Origin: CAVVDY01 sp963819645
GTDB lineage: Bacteria > Acidobacteriota > Terriglobia > Terriglobales > Acidobacteriaceae
Length of the DNA: 64,000 nt
Reading direction: 5' to 3'
Assembly: GCA_963819645.1 (NCBI GenBank)
Contig: CAWFWZ010000011.1
Location: forward strand, 62,001 to 126,000
The notes below the pieces were generated by a model, which was not told where the DNA came from, searched no databases, and was given only the letters and a program-made list of their open reading frames with translations. Position numbers and translations under genes: made by a program. Positions 17,039 to 25,372 of the stretch are shown one piece after another (the stretch's first letter is position 1; every line of letters starts with the position of its first letter).

Positions 17039-17854
17039 ATGTCTTCATCTTCCCTTGGAAAGCATGCCGGCGGTGCAACAAGCAGCCAGCCCGCCGCTCC
17101 CGAACCCTCCTTCGCCGAGCGAGCACGCACGTTACTGCACTTGGGCCGAATCGGCAGTCTCTCAACCCTGTCGAGCAAACAGCCAGGGTTCCCCTTCGGA
17201 TCACTTATGCCTTATGCGATGGACGATCAGGGCCGGCCCATTTTCCTGATCAGCACCATGGCGATGCATACGCAAAACCTGCAAGCCGACTCACGTGCCA
17301 GCCTGTTTGTGACCGAGCCTGAGGCCAGTGGCGACCCGCTCGGTGCGTCCAGAGTTACGTTGATAGGAAACGCCGACAGAATAACGGACCCAGAGCGGGT
17401 GGCGGCACGCGAGGTCTACTTGAAAGGCTACCCCGAGAGCAAGTACTGGGTTGATTTTGACGACTTCTTCTTCTACCGAATGGAAGTGTTCGACGTTTAT
17501 TACGTAGGCGGCTTCGGGGTGATGGGGTGGGTGGCGGCCTCGGACTACTCTCAAGCGCAAGTCGATCCGATTGCAGGCCAAAAGAAAGACATAATGCAGC
17601 ACATGAATTCCGACCACAAGGACGCGCTTATCCTGCTGGCGAAACAGTTTGCCGGTGTTGAGGCGCAGGAGGCTGAGATGACATCGGTTGATCGCCTCGG
17701 CTTCCATCTGCGCCTGAAGGCGCCAGACGGCGTGCATGGAGCACGCATCTCATTCCTGCGCGAAGTGAACAATGCGGAACAAACCAGAGAAGTGTTGGTC
17801 GAGATGGTGCGTCGCAGCACGAGATGGTGCGTCGCAGCAAAGGTTAGCCAATGA
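17039..17854 (+). CDS. HugZ-like FMN-binding split-barrel protein with DUF2470 domain
   Basis: 271 residues. The N-terminal half (about 25-165) is a pyridoxamine-5'-phosphate-oxidase-like split barrel (LLHLGRIGSLSTLS, PFGSLMPYAMDDQGRPIFLIS, HTQNLQADSRASLFV). The C-terminal half (about 180-260) is the DUF2470 module, with IMQHMNSDHKDALILLAKQFAG carrying its conserved His/Asp. Family members bind haem or flavin, and some degrade haem. The last residues are altered by a perfect 20-bp tandem duplication (17800-17839). With one copy the protein would end EMVRRSKG and stop at TAG; with two, the frame shifts and ends at a TGA overlapping the ATG of the next gene. The substrate is not known from sequence. 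Confidence 0.85.
   Translation: MSSSSLGKHAGGATSSQPAAPEPSFAERARTLLHLGRIGSLSTLSSKQPGFPFGSLMPYAMDDQGRPIFLISTMAMHTQNLQADSRASLFVTEPEASGDPLGASRVTLIGNADRITDPERVAAREVYLKGYPESKYWVDFDDFFFYRMEVFDVYYVGGFGVMGWVAASDYSQAQVDPIAGQKKDIMQHMNSDHKDALILLAKQFAGVEAQEAEMTSVDRLGFHLRLKAPDGVHGARISFLREVNNAEQTREVLVEMVRRSTRWCVAAKVSQ
17800..17839 (+). repeat. Perfect 20-bp tandem duplication at the 3' end of the HugZ-like gene
   Basis: The 20-mer starting CGAGATGGTG and ending GTCGCAGCA is present twice head to tail (17800-17819 and 17820-17839). Twenty is not a multiple of three, so the copy changes the frame and the stop codon, replacing a TAG at the codon after Gly with a TGA that overlaps the next ATG. It is either a recent slippage or an assembly artefact. 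Confidence 0.9.
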
Positions 17855-18849
17855 AAGCAGCCGTCCTTAATGCCCCGGCAGAGATTTCAAAGCGCCCGCT
17901 CCGCATTCTTGACATCCCGCGACCTGAACTACAGCCTGGAATGCTGCTGCTCCGGGTCAGAGCCTGTGGTGTGTGCAGAACGGATTTACACATCATCGAA
18001 GGGGAATTGCCACAGCGCCGCAGAGACCTTGTCCCTGGCCATCAGATCGTCGGCGACGTCGTAGATGGCGCCACGGAAAGCCTGCCGGTCGGCACGCGTG
18101 TAGGTGTCTCCTGGATCGGCGGCGTTGATGGCACGTGCTGGTACTGTCAGAACCGGATGGAAAACCTCTGTAATTCCCCCACCTTTACCGGGTACACGGT
18201 GAATGGTGGCTATGCCGAGTACGCTCTGGTGCGATCCGATTTCGCTTTTCGCCTTCCCTCCGCACTCGACGATTTGCAGGCGGCCCCGCTGTTGTGCGCT
18301 GGAATTATCGGATTTCGCAGCCTTCGAGTGGCCGGTATTGAAGCAGGCGAACGGGTTGGTCTCTTCGGCTTCGGGGCATCAGCTCATCTTGCAATTGAGG
18401 TTCTAAAGCACTGGAAGTGTGAGGTCTACGTTTCCTCGCGGGGAGAGTCGCATCGCCGACTGGCAGCTGAATTGGGGGCCGTATGGGTTGGCAGCGAAAC
18501 TGATCGACCTCCGATCGAACTCGACCGGGCAGTTACATTCGCTCCGAGTGGAGATGTTGTGGTCGCGGCGTTGGCCAGCTTGCGAAAGGGAGGCATTGTT
18601 GCCATTAACGCAATCCACCTGGATCGCATCCCTCAATTCGATTATGACCATTTGCTGTGGGGCGAACGCCAACTGCGCAGCGTCGCCAACATGACTCGTT
18701 CCGACGCCCACGACTTTCTACAAATCGCAGCTGACATAAATCTGCGACCGAAAATTACGGTTTTCCCTCTCGACAAGGTGAACGAAGCATTGCTCGCACT
18801 CAAAACAGACTCCATTGATGGAGCCGCCGTGATCTCAACCCTCGGGTGA
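17851..18849 (+). CDS. Zinc-dependent alcohol dehydrogenase (medium-chain family)
   Basis: 332 residues. The catalytic zinc ligands are Cys42 (RACGVCRTDLH) and His64 (VPGHQIVG). The Rossmann domain has GLFGFGASAHLAIEVLKH near residue 170. The structural zinc lobe reads VDGTCWYC-----ENLC with Asp93, Cys96, Cys99 and Cys107, so the first of the usual four Cys is Asp. The family oxidises alcohols or reduces aldehydes with NAD(P). The start overlaps the previous gene's stop (ATGA), so the two are probably translationally coupled. Lengths and motifs fit a functional enzyme; the substrate is unknown. Confidence 0.9.
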   Translation: MKAAVLNAPAEISKRPLRILDIPRPELQPGMLLLRVRACGVCRTDLHIIEGELPQRRRDLVPGHQIVGDVVDGATESLPVGTRVGVSWIGGVDGTCWYCQNRMENLCNSPTFTGYTVNGGYAEYALVRSDFAFRLPSALDDLQAAPLLCAGIIGFRSLRVAGIEAGERVGLFGFGASAHLAIEVLKHWKCEVYVSSRGESHRRLAAELGAVWVGSETDRPPIELDRAVTFAPSGDVVVAALASLRKGGIVAINAIHLDRIPQFDYDHLLWGERQLRSVANMTRSDAHDFLQIAADINLRPKITVFPLDKVNEALLALKTDSIDGAAVISTLG

Positions 18850-18954
18850 GATTCGGAATTGATCAGAGAATCACGAGAGTTTGTGAACCTGCTTCCAAAG
18901 GATTGCGGACACAACTCGCTATAATTCCCGTGCCACATATCGCAGAGGTGCATC

Positions 18955-19305
18955 ATGCAGATACAAATTAATACGGACCATAACATCGACGGGCACGAGG
19001 GGCTGGCAGCTCACGTCACCAAGGTAGTGGAACATTCCCTTGACCGAATGCGCGACCATATTACGAGAGTGGAAGTCCACCTAAGCGACGAAAGTGGCGC
19101 CAAGAGCAGCGAAGACGACAAACGCTGCGTGATGGAGGCTCGTCTAGAAGGGAGGCAGCCGGTTGCGGTAACTCACCAGGCCGCAACCGTGGACCAAGCG
19201 GTCGAGGGCGCTGTTCATAAGTTACTCAGGCTGATAGAGAGCACACTGGGGCGTCTACACGACCGTGCCGTTCGCAGAACGGACCCGCTCCCTCCTGAGC
19301 CATAG
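18955..19305 (+). CDS. Short HPF/RaiA-type ribosome-associated protein
   Basis: 116 residues with a GAGGTG ribosome site. The fold begins MQIQINTDHNIDGHEGLAAHVTKVVEHSLDR, followed by ITRVEVHLSDESG and a helix DQAVEGAVHKLLRLIESTLGRL, the beta-alpha-beta-beta-beta-alpha pattern of hibernation factors. Short HPF proteins bind the decoding centre of idle ribosomes in stationary phase. The basic surface residues usual in HPF are partly replaced by acidic ones (SSEDDKRC), so it may be a divergent relative rather than a standard HPF. It lies in a group of stress genes and has its own leader. Confidence 0.72.
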   Translation: MQIQINTDHNIDGHEGLAAHVTKVVEHSLDRMRDHITRVEVHLSDESGAKSSEDDKRCVMEARLEGRQPVAVTHQAATVDQAVEGAVHKLLRLIESTLGRLHDRAVRRTDPLPPEP

Positions 19306-19478
19306 TACAAAAGAGATTTCATTGGCGATGATCCTGGCACTGTTCTTCTGAATCCGCACACAGCTGAGTATGATTCCGTATCTGGCAGACGGGGAGGAGG
19401 ATGTCATGGGCAAGCGAAACGAAGCGCGTTACCAGACGGTGCGCATCGGGGCGGCCGTAAAACCTGTATCCGGTGCAA

Positions 19479-20306
19479 TTATTGCTCTGTCATTATCCGG
19501 ATTTGCGCATTGAATTCTGCGCCGATCAAGATCGCTAAGGAACTGAAGTAGAACCACAACATGAGAGCGATGGTTGCGCCTAGAGTGCCGTAGAGATCTG
19601 CCCAGTGAGCGAATGTCCGCAAGTACCAGCCCAGAGTCAATGAGCTCGCCAACCACAGGCCGACTGCCAATGCAGCTCCCGGGATTTGCCGGGTAAGCTG
19701 TTGTTTCACATTGGGAGCGATGGAGTAGAGCACTTCTACCGATACAGCGACGAAGCCGACGACCGCGAACCAGCGGAGATAGGGCCACACGAAGAGAAAG
19801 GAAGAACTGAACCCGGCTGCGTTCGCCAGCCAGTACCCAACACGTGCTCCCACAAATAACAAAATCAGTGCGATGACGACCATCGCCCCCACCACAATCG
19901 TAAGTCCCAGTGACACGAGTTGCCGTTTCCAGAAGGGACGCCCCTCCTTGGCAAGGTACGCGCCGTTGAGCGCTAGAATCATTGCATTGAACCCTGTCGA
20001 TGCTGCCCAGATCGCACCGAGGAAGCCGAGGGACAGCAGATTGTTTTTTCTTTCGAAAATCGCTGTTAGCAGACGGCCAACGATCCTCATCGCATCCGGT
20101 GGCATAATCTGCGATAGTGCTTCAAGAATGTGACGATCCGAATGGGACAGCGGCAGCAAACCGACGAGGCTGACGAGAAAAATGAGCAGCGGGGATAGGG
20201 AAAGAAGGAAGAAAAAAGACAACGCCGCTGCATTGTTCAACTGATTGTGCCGCAGACACGAGAGGTACGTGCTTCGGATGAGCGACCTGGCGCGACTTAA
20301 CAACAT
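19479..20306 (-). CDS. YihY/BrkB family membrane protein (UPF0761)
   Basis: 275 residues with about six membrane helices. The signature near the N-terminus (NNAAALSFFFLLSLSPLLIFLVSLVGLL) and AHWADLYGTLGATIALMLWFYFSSLAILIGAEFNAQ near the end are characteristic of the YihY family (formerly misnamed ribonuclease BN). The function is unsettled. The gene stands alone on the minus strand, with its 3' end converging on the short HPF gene. Confidence 0.9.
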   Translation of the reverse strand: MLLSRARSLIRSTYLSCLRHNQLNNAAALSFFFLLSLSPLLIFLVSLVGLLPLSHSDRHILEALSQIMPPDAMRIVGRLLTAIFERKNNLLSLGFLGAIWAASTGFNAMILALNGAYLAKEGRPFWKRQLVSLGLTIVVGAMVVIALILLFVGARVGYWLANAAGFSSSFLFVWPYLRWFAVVGFVAVSVEVLYSIAPNVKQQLTRQIPGAALAVGLWLASSLTLGWYLRTFAHWADLYGTLGATIALMLWFYFSSLAILIGAEFNAQIRIMTEQ

Positions 20307-20569
20307 GCGGGCGACTGTAGGCGGATATTCGTATTCATGATCGAGTCTGGGGAATCAGCTGATCTAATTTCACAACCTGAACAGCTGTCCCACTTCCCAC
20401 GTCACGGCGCCATCCTCAGCCCTAGCAAGTGAACCGGTCAACTGTCATTTCGCACCCCCCGTCCTTACGGTGTGTTCGCGAAGTCTGCGCAAGGTTGGCT
20501 TCGGACCAGTTGCAATGTGAGACCGGCCTCCAGTGGGTGACATACTAATTCGGAGAACTGAGTTCGCAG

Positions 20570-22846
20570 ATGGCTCACATCTCACACCGACTCTCGAATT
20601 CCTTTGAAGGAGCCCTTGCTGGCGGCGGCGATCCGGCGACTTCGCCATTGTACGTTTTTGGACCTTTCCTGCAACTGATCGTGGTCGCGGGAGTCGCCCA
20701 AATCACCTTTGGTGCAAGCGTCTGGCTGGTTGTTCTGACAGTTGCGGTGGTTTCTTCCATGTACCGCCAGGTCATCCTTTGGGTCACGGACGGCACCGGA
20801 GGAAGCGGCTTAACCGAAGAGGAATTTGGCGCCTGGGCAGTTAAGGTAAACTCTGGAATCACGTTCGTCGAATACACTCTGACCTTCCTGGTCAGCGTGG
20901 CTGCACTCGTGACGCTTTTGTCTGACCGCTATCAGGCGCTAGACCAAAGCTTCCACGGCTTCCCGTACCGCACCCTTCTTGCCATTGCACTGAGCATCTT
21001 GATCGGGTGGCTTGTCAATCGCGGCCCGAAGACGGCGGCCCGAGCTTTCGGCCCCGCGACGCTCGGAGTTCTTCTGCTTCTGTGGGTGATGATTATCGCC
21101 ACGGTGTGGAAATTTGGCATTCACCTCCCCGATCTTAACTTCAGCGCTTTTTCTTCTCGCTACTTGAATCTCACCCTCGGCGGCTATTCTCGCCTCCTTG
21201 CACTCATGACCGGAATCGAGGTCTTCGCCAATCTCGTGGCAGCCTACGAGGGTACCCCGGAACAGCGAAGCAACAAGGCGTTCCGGAGTCTATTGATTGT
21301 AATGGGCACCACTTGCGTGACCATGCTTATCGTAGGGCCGGCCATCCTGAAAGTATCTGATCCGACAAATCAAAATGTTTCAGTATTCACTCAAACCATG
21401 GACCACCTTCTGCCGCAACCCCTGCCTTACATTGGGACGCTGATCGGGATTATCGTACTAGGCTCAGCGGCCGCGGCCAGCGCGCAGGGATTGCAGAACC
21501 TCGCTTTGGGGCTGCGTTATCGCCACTACATACCGGCGCGTATGGGGCAACGTAACAAATTTGACGTAGCCGACCAACCCGTCTGGGTTGAAGTGGCAAT
21601 CGTTTGCGGATGCTATGCGGTTTTTGGAACGAAGGAAGAGACCTACCTCTCGCTTTACGCGGTGGGAGTATTTGTTCTCCTGAGCATGACGGGCTGGGCC
21701 GCTGCCAAGCGGATCATTCGGCTGCAACGGCTGCAGTTCTCCATTCGTCATCTGCGGGGGCTCGCCGGCACGATCATCGCTGCACTGCTGACCACCGGAG
21801 CGACGATCATTATCTTTATGGAGCGTTTCACTCAGGGAGCGTGGGCTTACTTCCTGTTCATTCCGGTGCTCTACTCGTGGTTTTCCTACGTGCGCTTCCG
21901 ATTGGGTAGACCCATACCGTTGGCCGACCAATTGGGGCGTCTCTATTCCGGGCAGTATCTGTTGCCCTACCAGAGGGAAGGCAGAGCGGAACACGAAACG
22001 CCGATTGAAGATATAGTCGTGCCTTTGGATGGCTCCCCAGGTGCGGAATCAGCGCTTGCAATCGCAGAAATTCTATGTCGTTCGCTGAACTGCCGCTTGA
22101 CCCTCATTTCTGTCGACAGCACGAATGTGAAAGCCGGGACGTCCGGAGCTCCTGGGATACCGAGTCCGGAGGAGACCTACTTGGGACAAGTGGCATGGCA
22201 CTTGGAACAATCAGGATTAAAGGTCGATTTCGCGGCTGAGCGCGGCCAGCCGGACCAAGTCATCACCACTATCGCCCGTGATGTCGGAGCGGACATTCTG
22301 GTCATGACCAGCCACGGGCGATCAAGCGTGGAGCAGTTCTTTGTCAGCGATGTCGCAGAACGGATCATTCGGAAGGTGCGTTCACCAGTTCTGCTGATTC
22401 GCCCCACGGAGGAGTGGCGCAGCAGACACACCCGCTTCCAGCGGCTACTAGTGGCTCTGGATGGCTCGTGGAGTGCGGAGCGTGTGTTGCGTTACGCCAG
22501 GACATTAGCGGAGGCGTTCGAGAGTGAGATTTTGCTGCTTGGCGTGCCGGAGGCCGATTTCGAGGAAAAACAGCTGCTTAAATACCTGAAGAGCGTGGCG
22601 GAGGCATTGCGAAGAAGGAACTTGAAGGCGAGAGCGATCGTCACAGGATCCGGCTCGGCTCGAACTATCGTTGCCGTCAGCGAGTCGGAGGACGCGGACT
22701 TGGTCATCCTGGCGAAGAGCGGACGGGGCAATTCTCATCGGCGCGTCGCCCTCGGCAGTGTAGCCAATCGCGTGATCCAGACTACGCAACGCCCGATACT
22801 ATTGGTGGACGCATCCGAGGGCCGATCCGCTAGAAGAAGTTGGTGA
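20570..22846 (+). CDS. APC-type permease fused to two UspA domains
   Basis: 758 residues. Residues about 20-440 hold twelve hydrophobic segments of an APC-superfamily transporter (TDGTGGSGLTEEEFGAWAVKVNSGI, GIEVFANLVAAYEGTPEQRSNKAF). After a short linker come two cytosolic UspA domains. The first (about 478-615) begins IEDIVVPLDGSPGAESAL and has TSHGRSSVEQFFVSDVAERIIRKVRSPVLLIRP. The second (about 620-750) begins RLLVALDGSWSAERVL and has AKSGRGNSHRRVALGSVANRVI, where the ATP-type GxxGxxxxxxxxxGS spacing is kept. The Usp part could sense ATP or stress and gate the transporter; that is inference. The substrate may be an amino acid or K+. Confidence 0.88.
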   Translation: MAHISHRLSNSFEGALAGGGDPATSPLYVFGPFLQLIVVAGVAQITFGASVWLVVLTVAVVSSMYRQVILWVTDGTGGSGLTEEEFGAWAVKVNSGITFVEYTLTFLVSVAALVTLLSDRYQALDQSFHGFPYRTLLAIALSILIGWLVNRGPKTAARAFGPATLGVLLLLWVMIIATVWKFGIHLPDLNFSAFSSRYLNLTLGGYSRLLALMTGIEVFANLVAAYEGTPEQRSNKAFRSLLIVMGTTCVTMLIVGPAILKVSDPTNQNVSVFTQTMDHLLPQPLPYIGTLIGIIVLGSAAAASAQGLQNLALGLRYRHYIPARMGQRNKFDVADQPVWVEVAIVCGCYAVFGTKEETYLSLYAVGVFVLLSMTGWAAAKRIIRLQRLQFSIRHLRGLAGTIIAALLTTGATIIIFMERFTQGAWAYFLFIPVLYSWFSYVRFRLGRPIPLADQLGRLYSGQYLLPYQREGRAEHETPIEDIVVPLDGSPGAESALAIAEILCRSLNCRLTLISVDSTNVKAGTSGAPGIPSPEETYLGQVAWHLEQSGLKVDFAAERGQPDQVITTIARDVGADILVMTSHGRSSVEQFFVSDVAERIIRKVRSPVLLIRPTEEWRSRHTRFQRLLVALDGSWSAERVLRYARTLAEAFESEILLLGVPEADFEEKQLLKYLKSVAEALRRRNLKARAIVTGSGSARTIVAVSESEDADLVILAKSGRGNSHRRVALGSVANRVIQTTQRPILLVDASEGRSARRSW

Positions 22847-23713
22847 GCACTTCGAGTCCGATGTTCTGTCTTGCGAGACCCTGATAGGCATCGATACCGA
22901 TCGCAGATGGAGATCGCGTTGCGGGAACGGAATCTCGATGTCTTCCTGCTTGAACAGGCTGAAAATGGAGAAGTAAAGATCGCTTTTCAGAATCTGGGGA
23001 GTTCGAGTCTGGCTCGTCGTCCACACGCGCAGCTCGAAATCCAGAGAACTGTCGCCGAAAGCGGTAAATATCACGTCAGCAGGCGGTTCTGCCAAGACAT
23101 CGGGGTGTGCTCCCGCCACTTGCAGCAGCAGTCGCTTCACTGTTTCCGGGTCACTCGAATAAGAAGTGCCGACCGGCAAGGAAATTCTGACGCGGCGATC
23201 ATTAGCGGTCCAGTTTGTGACCCTCTGAGAAGTGAATTCTGAGTTCGGCACAATGATTACAACATTGTCGTTGGTACGCACCCAGGTGCTACGCGCGGCG
23301 ATTTTAACAACGTCTCCTGCCAATTTCTCGATCTCAATGCGGTCACCAACCTTGATTGGCCTCTCCACCAGCAGAATCAGTCCGGATACGAAATTGTTGA
23401 CGATAGGCTGGAGGCCGACACCAATTCCGATACCGATCGCGCCGCCCAGAAAAGCGAGGCTGGTCAGATTGAGGCCCAGGGATTGTAGTCCGATAGTCAG
23501 ACCGACGAAGAAGATCAGATACCCCGTACCGACGGACAGAGCATATTACAAACCCCTGTCGATGGAGGTCCGAACCAATATTCGGTCGCGGACTACTTTG
23601 CGCCCCAAACGCGCTCCAGGCAGACTCCAAACACGAAGTTCATCTCTGTGAGGCGTTGATGGCCGTGGTGTCTGCGAGCCAGTCCCGTACAGCAAGATCG
23701 AGATGGGCGCCAT
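22799..23713 (-). pseudogene. MscS mechanosensitive channel, N-terminally truncated, one frameshift
   Basis: The main frame (22799-23368, open upstream) codes for the pore-lining helix GLNLTSLAFLGGAIGIGIGVGLQPIVNNFVSGLILLVERPIKVGDRIEI. The MscS beta domain follows, with IVPNSEFTSQRVTNW and AFGDSSLDFELRVWTTS. Upstream, after one missing base near 23545, the frame continues as GRKVVRDRILVRTSIDRGL-YYALSVGTGYLIFFVGLTIGLQSL. Before that only about 45 unlikely residues remain to the ATG at 23713, and the usual first membrane helices are absent. The channel relieves turgor on osmotic downshock. As it stands it is 5'-truncated and probably non-functional. Its last 48 bases overlap the permease gene antisense. 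Confidence 0.68.
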
Positions 23714-23763
23714 GGCAACTCGAATCGGCCGGCGATCGATCGCAGCGATGGAAAGAGGTTGGA

Positions 23764-24177
23764 ATGAAACAACAAAACGCTCCGCAGTTGAATCCAGGCT
23801 GCGTGGTTTGTGGCACGGAAAATCCGACCGGCCTGCGCATTACTTTTATTGCGGACTGCGACGGAGTTCGAGCTGACTGGACTCCAACGGAAGGGTGGGA
23901 GAGCTTCCGGGGCATTGTTCATGGCGGCATAATCACCACAGTGCTGGATGAGGCCATGTCCAGGGCGATTCTTTGGCGCGATTGGCAGGCACTGACGGCC
24001 GAGTTGACGGTCCGGTTTCGAGGCCGGGTGAGCCCCGGCGACGATCTTCGGGTACGGGCTTGGATTGTGGACAAAAAGAAGCGGAGGATCCGAGCGGAAG
24101 CCGCCATAGAGACGATATCTAGTAAAGAACGCGCGCATGCCTGGGGGACATTCCTATCGCTTCCGGACGAACGATAG
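23764..24177 (+). CDS. Hotdog-fold thioesterase (PaaI/DUF4442-like)
   Basis: 137 residues from the ATG at 23764 (GAAAGAGG upstream). The start NPGCVVCGTENPTGLRITF and the central FRGIVHGGIITTVLDEAMSRA form the hotdog thioesterase signature, in which the HGG loop and the following acidic residue (Asp/Glu of LDEAM) are catalytic. Relatives hydrolyse acyl-CoA or aromatic acyl-CoA in the cytosol. The CxxC near the N-terminus is typical of this subgroup. It is divergent from the MscS fragment and appears to be a single-gene unit. Confidence 0.87.
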   Translation: MKQQNAPQLNPGCVVCGTENPTGLRITFIADCDGVRADWTPTEGWESFRGIVHGGIITTVLDEAMSRAILWRDWQALTAELTVRFRGRVSPGDDLRVRAWIVDKKKRRIRAEAAIETISSKERAHAWGTFLSLPDER

Positions 24178-24370
24178 ACCCAAGTTGTCCCTCCGCAGCG
24201 CGTCTTTTCATGCCGAGTTTGCCCGATTCGACGATTCGACCACAATTACGCTGTTCGTAACAAATCTTTGAGGAAGCATAATCGGACCCTTTCGATATCC
24301 GACCAATCCAACTCACTCTTTTCTCAGTCCGCGAGAAAGCAGCACGGTGCATGTAATGCGATATATGCCG

Positions 24371-24976
24371 TCAGTCTCTTGGCTTTCTTACGACCCAAGT
24401 TGTCATGCAACGACGGTCCTGAACCACAGTGGTCTTTAAGGGATCAACGAGCACTCCTTTCATTTCCTCCGTCAAGGCAAGTAGCATCTCCTGATCGACC
24501 AGAAACCACTCGGAACCGTCCCCTGTCTTGAACACCTTGTCGCGCACCCGTTCGAAGTTCATTCCAATCGTTGATCCCAAGCGGGAGAAAAGAATTCCAC
24601 TTGGCCTTACTACCCGCCAGAGTTCGCTCAACATCGCCCGGAATTGCCGCTCGTCTTTCGCGAAGTGAAGCATAGCACTGCAGATGACGACATCCGCAAA
24701 TTCGTCGGGGAAAGGCATCCGTTCGACGGATCCAACTCGGAAATTCTCTGCAGGCAATCCAGTCTTGAGTAACGCAGAGAGTTGGCTGACGCGACGAACG
24801 GCATCGGGGTTCGCGTCCAATCCAAATACTTCAAACCCTTCGCGCAGCAGGTAAACGAGATTTCGCCCGTCGCCGCAACCCGCATCGAGAACCCGCATAT
24901 TTCGGGCAATATTCCCTCGAAGGATCTGATCGAATAAATAAATATCAATTTGCCCAAACTGCTCTTGCAAGCTCAT
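24371..24976 (-). CDS. Class I SAM-dependent methyltransferase
   Basis: 201 residues. Motif I is VLDAGCGDGRNLVYLL (about 29-44), the acidic end of strand 2 is FGLDANPDAV, motif II is DVVICSAMLHFAKD and motif III is LWRVVRPSGILFSRLGS. This is the Methyltransf_11 pattern. The N-terminus (LQEQFGQIDIYLFDQILRG) is characteristic of small unassigned methyltransferases. The substrate cannot be told. It is monocistronic on the minus strand. Confidence 0.87.
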   Translation of the reverse strand: MSLQEQFGQIDIYLFDQILRGNIARNMRVLDAGCGDGRNLVYLLREGFEVFGLDANPDAVRRVSQLSALLKTGLPAENFRVGSVERMPFPDEFADVVICSAMLHFAKDERQFRAMLSELWRVVRPSGILFSRLGSTIGMNFERVRDKVFKTGDGSEWFLVDQEMLLALTEEMKGVLVDPLKTTVVQDRRCMTTWVVRKPRD

Positions 24977-25372
24977 CGTCGTTATGTCACCGCCCCTGCC
25001 TTTGACAATTGAACCTCGGGCATCAGCTACTGCTTCCTCTCGACCGGGTTGGTGCTATAAGCACGACCTCACCAGCGCGGGGCTCTATGCCGTAATGGGG
25101 CACTGGCCTGTGGAGGCTTGCTAGGTGGCACCCAGATTTTGGGTGCATGTTTGGGTGCATAAAACCGTGCCGAAGGGCATAATTCTGCCCGAACAAGGGC
25201 ACCTAACAGCGATGTAAGTTAATGATTCCTCGCAACAGGACAGGTACGGGTCAGGTTTTCAAGACCGCCTGTTTCAACCGCTCACACATCCCTCCGCGTG
25301 AGGCGATGGTTGGCTGAGGCAAGTTTATCGCATTTGCTGTGGAAAGCCGCTCCTGGCGCCGGGCAGACGCGA
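24977..25372. other. Intergenic region with an 11-bp direct repeat
   Basis: About 400 bases with no credible gene. TTTGGGTGCAT occurs twice in tandem at 25138-25148 and 25150-25160. Further short repeats of GGGCA follow (GAAGGGCATAATTCTGCCC, AAGGGCACC). The significance is unknown. The 3' end borders the stop of the histidine kinase gene. Confidence 0.5.

Noticed and set aside
19406..19513. 35-codon plus-strand frame with GGAGGAGG upstream
   Set aside because: A good ribosome site, but it overlaps the end of yihY on the other strand and shows no family resemblance. It could be a gene remnant.
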